A DNA stretch of 64,000 bases from an uncultured Lachnospiraceae bacterium (GTDB lineage: Bacteria > Bacillota > Clostridia > Lachnospirales > Lachnospiraceae), in assembly GCA_902760755.1 (NCBI GenBank), contig CACWHK010000015.1:1425-65424 (forward strand), in the 5' to 3' direction. A program made the position numbers and the translations under genes. Of this stretch, positions 59,718 through 64,000 are shown piece after piece (position 1 is the stretch's first letter; each line of letters begins with the position of its first letter). The notes under the pieces are model-generated. The model saw nothing but the letters and a program-made list of their open reading frames with translations, was not told the DNA's origin and did no database searches.

Positions 59718-60904
59718 ATGTAGCATTTATTCCGGTAAGAGGCGGGAGCAAATCCATCCCGCTGAAGAATATACGCCCCATCAGCGGTCGTCCGCTGGTG
59801 TACTGGACCGTTCGGGCAGCCTGCGGCTGCAGCGCCATCGACCGCGTGTATGTGGCGACCGACAGCGATAAGATCCGTGAAACGGTAGAGTCCTTCCAAA
59901 GGGGGGTGGAAGCAAAGCTCTTCTCGAAGGTCGAGGTGATCGGAAGGTCTGCGGAGTCCGCATCGGACACGGCTTCCACCGAGTCCGCCATGCTGGAGTT
60001 CGCGGAGCAGTATGATTTCGACAATATCGTTCTGATCCAGGCAACCTCACCGCTTCTTACGGCAGAGGATCTGGACCGGGGCTTCGAGGCCTATGCGAAG
60101 GAGGGTACGGACAGCGTGCTTTCCGTGGTGCGTCAGAAGCGCTTCCACTGGGCAGAGGACGCAGAGGGGGTTGCATACCCCACAAACTATGATGTGTATC
60201 ACCGTCCGCGCAGACAGGAATTCGACGGGTATCTCGTGGAGAACGGAGCATTTTATATTTGCTCGAAGGAGGATCTGCTCCGAACGAAGAATCGTGTATC
60301 CGGAAGGATCCGTGCCGTGGAAATGAACGAGGATACCTTCTTTGAGATCGATGAGCCCAGCGACTGGGTGATCATCGAGGCGCTGATGAAGAAGAACGGC
60401 ATCACCGCACCGGAGGAGCTGCCGGACATCAAAATGTTCCTTACGGATTGCGACGGGTGCCTTACGGATGGCGGCATGTACTACTCGGAGCACGGCGATG
60501 AGTTAAAGAAGTTCAATACCCGCGACGGCATGGGCTTCGGCCTGCTTCGTGCGAAGGGGATCGTAACCGGTATCGTGACCAGCGAGTCCGTGGATCTGAA
60601 CCGGAGACGTGCAGAGAAGCTGAAGCTGGATATCCTGGAGGCAGGCTGCAGGGATAAGGTGGAAGCCGTGAAGCGGCTTGCAGAGGAGCGGGGGATCCCC
60701 ATGGAGCAGATCTGCTATATCGGCGATGACATCAATGATGTGGAGGTGTTGAAGCTGGTGGGTTACGGCTGTGCACCGGCAGATGCGAGACCCGAGGCCA
60801 TTGAAGCCGCAAGGTACGTAACGAAGGCGAAGGGCGGCGAGGGCGTGATCCGCGAGGTAGTGGACCGGATCCTGTCAAATAAAGGAGAGAATAAGCATGA
60901 GTAA
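59714..60904 (+). CDS. CMP-acylneuraminate cytidylyltransferase fused to KdsC-like HAD phosphatase
   Basis: 396 residues. N-terminal CMP-sugar synthetase domain: FIPVRGGSKSIPLKNIRPISGRPL (nucleotide-binding R-G-G-S-K loop), VATDSDKI, SASDTASTESAMLEF, QATSPLL and RPRRQEF. The C-terminal HAD domain (from about 240) has D245-C-D247-G in TDCDGCLTDGG, TSE as motif II, and GDDINDVEVL as motif IV, resembling Kdo-8-P phosphatase. Coupling of phosphatase and cytidylyltransferase implies a nonulosonate-9-phosphate intermediate that is dephosphorylated then activated, as in the mammalian-type route. The upstream NeuB fits. Starts inside the flippase stop. Confidence 0.9.
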   Translation: MNVAFIPVRGGSKSIPLKNIRPISGRPLVYWTVRAACGCSAIDRVYVATDSDKIRETVESFQRGVEAKLFSKVEVIGRSAESASDTASTESAMLEFAEQYDFDNIVLIQATSPLLTAEDLDRGFEAYAKEGTDSVLSVVRQKRFHWAEDAEGVAYPTNYDVYHRPRRQEFDGYLVENGAFYICSKEDLLRTKNRVSGRIRAVEMNEDTFFEIDEPSDWVIIEALMKKNGITAPEELPDIKMFLTDCDGCLTDGGMYYSEHGDELKKFNTRDGMGFGLLRAKGIVTGIVTSESVDLNRRRAEKLKLDILEAGCRDKVEAVKRLAEERGIPMEQICYIGDDINDVEVLKLVGYGCAPADARPEAIEAARYVTKAKGGEGVIREVVDRILSNKGENKHE

Positions 60905-61610
60905 CATAGCTCTGATCATAGCAGGCGGTTCGGGAAACCGCATGCATCAGGACATTCCGAAGCAGTTTCTGACCGTAAATGAGAAGCCGGTCATCGTCTA
61001 TACCCTGGAGGCCTTCCAGGAGCATCCCGAGATCGACGCCATCGCGGTGGTCTGCATCGACGGATGGGAACAGGTGCTCCGTGCCTATGCAAAGCAGTTT
61101 AATATCACAAAGCTGCAGCACGTGATCCCCGGCGGGGAGAACGGGCAGGGCTCGATCCGGAACGGCGTGTACGAGCTGGAGAAGCACTATGATGCGAAGG
61201 ATCTGGTATTGATCCACGACGCCATTCGTCCCATGGTTTCGGCGGAGATCATTTCCGACAACATCCGCGTTGCTCTGGCACACGGAAATGCCATCACCGT
61301 GATCCCCTGTGCGGAGGCCATGCTTCAGACCGAGGACGGACAGGTGTCCGCAGGAAGCTACCCGAGAGACCGGCTGAAGAGAACTCAGACCCCGCAGGCC
61401 TTCCACATAGGAGATATCGCAAACCTGCACAGAGAAGCACTGGAAGCAGGGATCACGAACTCCGTGGCATCCTGCACTCTGATGATCGAGATGGGGAAAG
61501 AGGTATACTTCTCCGCAGGCTCCGAGAAGAATATCAAATTGACGACGGTAGAGGATTTGGATATTTTCAAGGCGCTATTAGCAGCGAAGCGTGCAGACTG
61601 GTTGAAGTAA
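60897..61610 (+). CDS. IspD/TarI-type cytidylyltransferase
   Basis: 237 residues. N-terminal loop LIIAGGSGNRMHQDIPKQFL (with the conserved PKQF), VLIHDAIRPMVS, and the C-terminal KNIKLTTVEDLDIFKALL. The family covers MEP cytidylyltransferase (IspD) and ribitol-5-phosphate cytidylyltransferase (TarI/Bcs1). Its position in a glycan cluster followed by an extended SDR favours CDP-ribitol or another CDP-sugar for teichoic-acid-like polymer; IspD remains possible. Overlaps the preceding gene by 8 nt, so coupled. Confidence 0.85.
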   Translation: MSNIALIIAGGSGNRMHQDIPKQFLTVNEKPVIVYTLEAFQEHPEIDAIAVVCIDGWEQVLRAYAKQFNITKLQHVIPGGENGQGSIRNGVYELEKHYDAKDLVLIHDAIRPMVSAEIISDNIRVALAHGNAITVIPCAEAMLQTEDGQVSAGSYPRDRLKRTQTPQAFHIGDIANLHREALEAGITNSVASCTLMIEMGKEVYFSAGSEKNIKLTTVEDLDIFKALLAAKRADWLK

Positions 61611-61701
61611 GTGTCGACGATCGCACATCCTCCCGCTTGCGGGAGTGGCAAAGCCACGGAGCAATCCGGGCTTCAACCAATCATATGGAGGAATAATACC
61701 C

Positions 61702-62769
61702 ATGATCTATGATAGCAATCGTTGGTTCGAGGATATCGACCACGTAACGGCGGAAGCCCTTCCGTTCCTCGGAGAGCTGGCAGGGAAGTCGGTGATGATC
61801 ACCGGTGCCGCAGGCCTGGTGCTCTCCCCGGTGGTGGACATCCTGATCCGATACAATGAGACGCACGAAACCCCGATCCGCATCCTGGCTGCCGGACGCT
61901 GGCAAAGGGAGATGACGGACCGGTTCGGAGCGTACTGTGAAAAGCCGTACTTTACATTTGTGATCTACGACGCATCCCGCACGGATAACTGCATCACAGA
62001 GAAGGCGGACTACATTATTCACGGGGCCAGCAACGCCTCTCCGGATATGATCGTAAAGGAACCCGTGGAGACCATGATGAGCAACTTCACGGGCATGAAA
62101 TATCTGCTGGATGTGGCAAAGGAGCTTGGAACAAAGCGGCTGCTTTACATCAGCTCCAGCGAGGTGTACGGGAAGAAGGAAGGCGACCAGCCGTACCGCG
62201 AGGGAGAATACGGCTATATCGACCTTCTGTCCGCACGGAATTCCTACTCGGTCGGAAAGCGTGCAGCAGAAACCCTCTGCGCATCCTATGCGGATGAGTA
62301 CGGTGTGGATTCCGTGATCGTACGCCCCGGACATATCTACGGACCGACCGCATCCCCCATGGACCGGCGTGTAGCCTCTGTCTGGGCTTATGCGGTAGCA
62401 AGAGGCGAGGATATCGTGATGAAGAGCGACGGAGCCCAGCTCCGCAGCTACTGTCACTGCCTGGACTGCGCTTCGGCGATCCTGACGGTACTTCTTCGCG
62501 GAGAGTCCGTGCATGCCTATAACATCTCCAATCCGAATGCTATCGTAAGCATCCGAGAGATGGCCGAGCTACTGGCCGGATCTGCCGGCGTACAGCTTCG
62601 GATGGAGCTTCCGACGGAAGAAGAGAAGAAGGGCTTCAACCCCATGAGTAACTCCTCCCTGGACAGCGCTGTCCTGGAATCCCTGGGTTGGAAGGGCCTC
62701 TTTGATGCCCCGTCCGGATTTGCGGAGACAGTGGAGGTACTGCGGGAGATGTCCCGCTGTGTTGCCTGA
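61702..62769 (+). CDS. NAD-dependent sugar epimerase/dehydratase (extended SDR)
   Basis: 355 residues from ATG 61702 (GGAGG upstream). The Rossmann motif is slightly unusual, ITGAAGLVLSPVVDIL (GxxGxxxS), followed by HGASNASPDM, the catalytic SSSEVYG with YSVGKRAAE (YxxxK), and the RPGHIYGPT motif. The group includes UDP-glucuronate decarboxylase and dTDP-glucose dehydratase relatives; the substrate is open. It closes the glycan cluster; a long terminator follows. Absent obvious partner, it may produce the sugar activated by the preceding cytidylyltransferase. Confidence 0.82.
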   Translation: MIYDSNRWFEDIDHVTAEALPFLGELAGKSVMITGAAGLVLSPVVDILIRYNETHETPIRILAAGRWQREMTDRFGAYCEKPYFTFVIYDASRTDNCITEKADYIIHGASNASPDMIVKEPVETMMSNFTGMKYLLDVAKELGTKRLLYISSSEVYGKKEGDQPYREGEYGYIDLLSARNSYSVGKRAAETLCASYADEYGVDSVIVRPGHIYGPTASPMDRRVASVWAYAVARGEDIVMKSDGAQLRSYCHCLDCASAILTVLLRGESVHAYNISNPNAIVSIREMAELLAGSAGVQLRMELPTEEEKKGFNPMSNSSLDSAVLESLGWKGLFDAPSGFAETVEVLREMSRCVA

Positions 62770-62788
62770 AGAACTAAATATAAAAAAG

Positions 62789-62844
62789 GCCGGAGACGGA
62801 ATGTGGTACATATCAAATGCACCACATTCCGTCTCCGGTTTTTT
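62789..62844 (+). terminator. Terminator of the glycan cluster
   Basis: A perfect 19-bp stem, GCCGGAGACGGAATGTGGT-type arms (62789-62807 and 62821-62838), ending in TTTTTT. Confidence 0.92.
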
Positions 62845-62868
62845 GATTTTTCATTGGCGATAAGAACT

Positions 62869-62940
62869 TTGACAATTTCGCCATATTTCCTATTGTATTT
62901 TTGACATTTTGACGTCGTTTTCGGTTGTATTTTTGACAAT
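62869..62940 (+). repeat. Three TTGACA elements at exact 32-nt period
   Basis: TTGACA occurs at 62869, 62901 and 62933. Between the last two copies TTGTATTTTTGACA is repeated verbatim (62893-62906 and 62925-62938). It precedes the AAA ATPase gene and may be an operator array or the remains of a duplicated promoter. Confidence 0.8.
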
Positions 62941-62974
62941 AATGATATAGAATCAGGTTGGAGGTGATATTCTG

Positions 62975-64000
62975 ATGCAACTTGACAGGAAGATTGAGAA
63001 AAAAATAGAGAAATGGATAAATGAAAGTGAAAAAGCTTTACTTGTCAGGGGGGCGAGGCAGGTTGGTAAAACACATATAATCCGTTCAACATTGAAAAGG
63101 ATGGGATGCAGATATGTGGAGCTTAATCTGATAGAACAACCGTCCGCAGTAGATATTCTAAGGGAAAGCCATACGATTAATGAAATTATCATGGGCATTT
63201 CAACGTTGACGGATGAACCATTGGTTAAAGGAGAGACGCTTATCTTTATTGACGAGGTTCAGAAGTATAAAGAAATGGTCTCAAAGATTAAATTTCTTGT
63301 TGATGAGGGAAGCTTCCGATACATCCTAAGCGGATCCCTGCTGGGTGTGGAACTGACAAATCTCACATCAGCACCGGTTGGATATCTTACGATACTTGAT
63401 ATGTTTCCTTTGGATTTCGATGAGTTCCTCCAGATCACCAATATTACATCAGATGTAAGGAATCATTTGAAACAATGCTTTAAGGATCGAACCCCGGTAA
63501 TGAATACGGTAAACGAAAAACTGCTATCATTATTCAGGCAATACCTCGTGGTTGGAGGTATGCCTGAAGCAGTAAGCAAATTTGCGGAATCCTATAGCCT
63601 GCAGGATGTACAGACGATCCACGAGGACATCATGAGATTGTACAAAATGGATTTCACACAGTATGAGGCAGAGAACAGGCGTCTGATCCTGGCGCAGATT
63701 TACGATTTAATTCCTGCAGAACTGCTGAAACAGAACAAAAGATTCATCGTGACTGATTTGAAAAAAGGGCTTCATTTTGAACGTGTAGAGGATTCTTTTT
63801 TATGGCTCAGGAACGCCGGCGTGGCTATATCCGTTTTTAATGCGTCTGAAACCAGGATTCCACTTAAACTCAGCGAAAAACAGAGCCTATTTAAACTTTA
63901 TATGTCAGATGTCGGTATGCTTACAAGCGTATATGGAATGACAACAAAATCAAGAATTCTTACCAGAGACCCAAACCTGAACTGTGGTGGCATCTATGAA
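62975..64000 (+). CDS. AAA_14/DUF4143 ATPase, 3' end cut by window
   Basis: An open frame of 342 codons running to the window edge. ATG 62975 follows the strong ribosome binding site GGAGGTGAT. The N-terminus LDRKIEKKIEKWINES leads to Walker A VRGARQVGKTH (about residues 25-35), Walker B LIFIDEVQKY (near 92) and sensor-like ILSGSLLG. Then come GYLTILDMFPLDFDEFL and the start of a DUF4143 domain (QYLVVGGMPEAV, YMSDVGMLTSVYG). This family is common, variably distributed and of unclear role, often near mobile or defence loci. Base composition is clearly AT-richer than the glycan cluster, suggesting acquisition by transfer. Confidence 0.85.
   Translation, partial: MQLDRKIEKKIEKWINESEKALLVRGARQVGKTHIIRSTLKRMGCRYVELNLIEQPSAVDILRESHTINEIIMGISTLTDEPLVKGETLIFIDEVQKYKEMVSKIKFLVDEGSFRYILSGSLLGVELTNLTSAPVGYLTILDMFPLDFDEFLQITNITSDVRNHLKQCFKDRTPVMNTVNEKLLSLFRQYLVVGGMPEAVSKFAESYSLQDVQTIHEDIMRLYKMDFTQYEAENRRLILAQIYDLIPAELLKQNKRFIVTDLKKGLHFERVEDSFLWLRNAGVAISVFNASETRIPLKLSEKQSLFKLYMSDVGMLTSVYGMTTKSRILTRDPNLNCGGIYE

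Overview
The window is a 64-kb chromosomal segment around a replication origin of a Gram-positive anaerobe, almost certainly a member of the Lachnospiraceae (Clostridia). The evidence is the rpmH-rnpA-yidD-yidC-jag block diverging from dnaA-dnaN-S4-recF-gyrB-gyrA, a DUF3881-type protein, a MecA with a long acidic linker, class I two-subunit fumarase, a lipoteichoic-acid-synthase-like sulfatase, a stand-alone clostridial-type 2[4Fe-4S] ferredoxin, and GGAGG-type ribosome binding sites. GC content is moderately high apart from a few AT-rich islands (parS array, origin, right edge). Genus cannot be decided from what is visible.

Layout. 0-6 kb: trmB (cut by the left edge), a D,D-carboxypeptidase, a DegS-like protein with a GHKL ATPase domain but no H-box, argS, and a lone cobalamin-pathway methylase (cbiL-like). 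5.9-7.0 kb: an AT-rich intergenic array of ten parS sites (eight perfect 16-bp palindromes) upstream of parA-parB, followed by DUF4446, serS, a DUF3881 protein and tRNA-Arg. 12.7-13.0 kb: a run of hairpins between convergent genes. 13-16 kb: jag, yidC, yidD, rnpA and rpmH on the minus strand; oriC with DnaA boxes at about 15.9-16.2 kb; then dnaA, dnaN, S4 protein, recF, gyrB and gyrA on the plus strand to 25 kb. The parA-parB-serS block points toward the origin rather than away from it.

25-32 kb: fumarate hydratase subunits, small membrane proteins, an SDR dehydrogenase, then a GNAT acetyltransferase-RsgA GTPase fusion. The fusion gene is preceded by a 21-codon leader peptide and mutually exclusive RNA helices, one of which buries its ribosome binding site; this looks like a translational attenuator. 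A tRNA Ser-Asn-Cys cluster follows. 32-46 kb: LTA-synthase-like sulfatase, a repeat-tailed membrane protein, and a chain resembling the yaaO-tmk-holB-yaaT-yabB-yabC block of Bacillus (Orn/Lys/Arg decarboxylase, tmk, holB, ricT, trmN6, rsmI), interspersed with an MBL hydrolase, ispE and a GntR regulator. 46-50 kb: a Cys-containing HTH regulator, ferredoxin, a candidate structured RNA of about 180 nt, mecA and transketolase.

50-63 kb: a membrane transglutaminase-like protein, two tandem paralogous membrane SpoIIE-type PP2C phosphatases, and a surface-glycan cluster: NeuB-like synthase without SAF domain, a ParB-like-motif protein of unknown function, flippase, CMP-acylneuraminate cytidylyltransferase fused to a KdsC-like phosphatase, an IspD/TarI-type cytidylyltransferase and an extended SDR. 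The right edge is an AT-richer AAA_14/DUF4143 ATPase, cut by the window and preceded by a 32-nt-periodic TTGACA array.

Dispersed palindromic repeats with core GTCATTCTGAG...CGAAGAATCC lie at many gene ends (about 20.4, 24.9, 26.2, 35.6, 40.4 and 44.9 kb), and twice they supply the TGA stop codon of the preceding gene. No CRISPR array, phage or insertion sequence was seen. The strongest candidates for something undescribed are the attenuator of the GNAT-RsgA fusion, the dense parS array and the structured RNA upstream of mecA.
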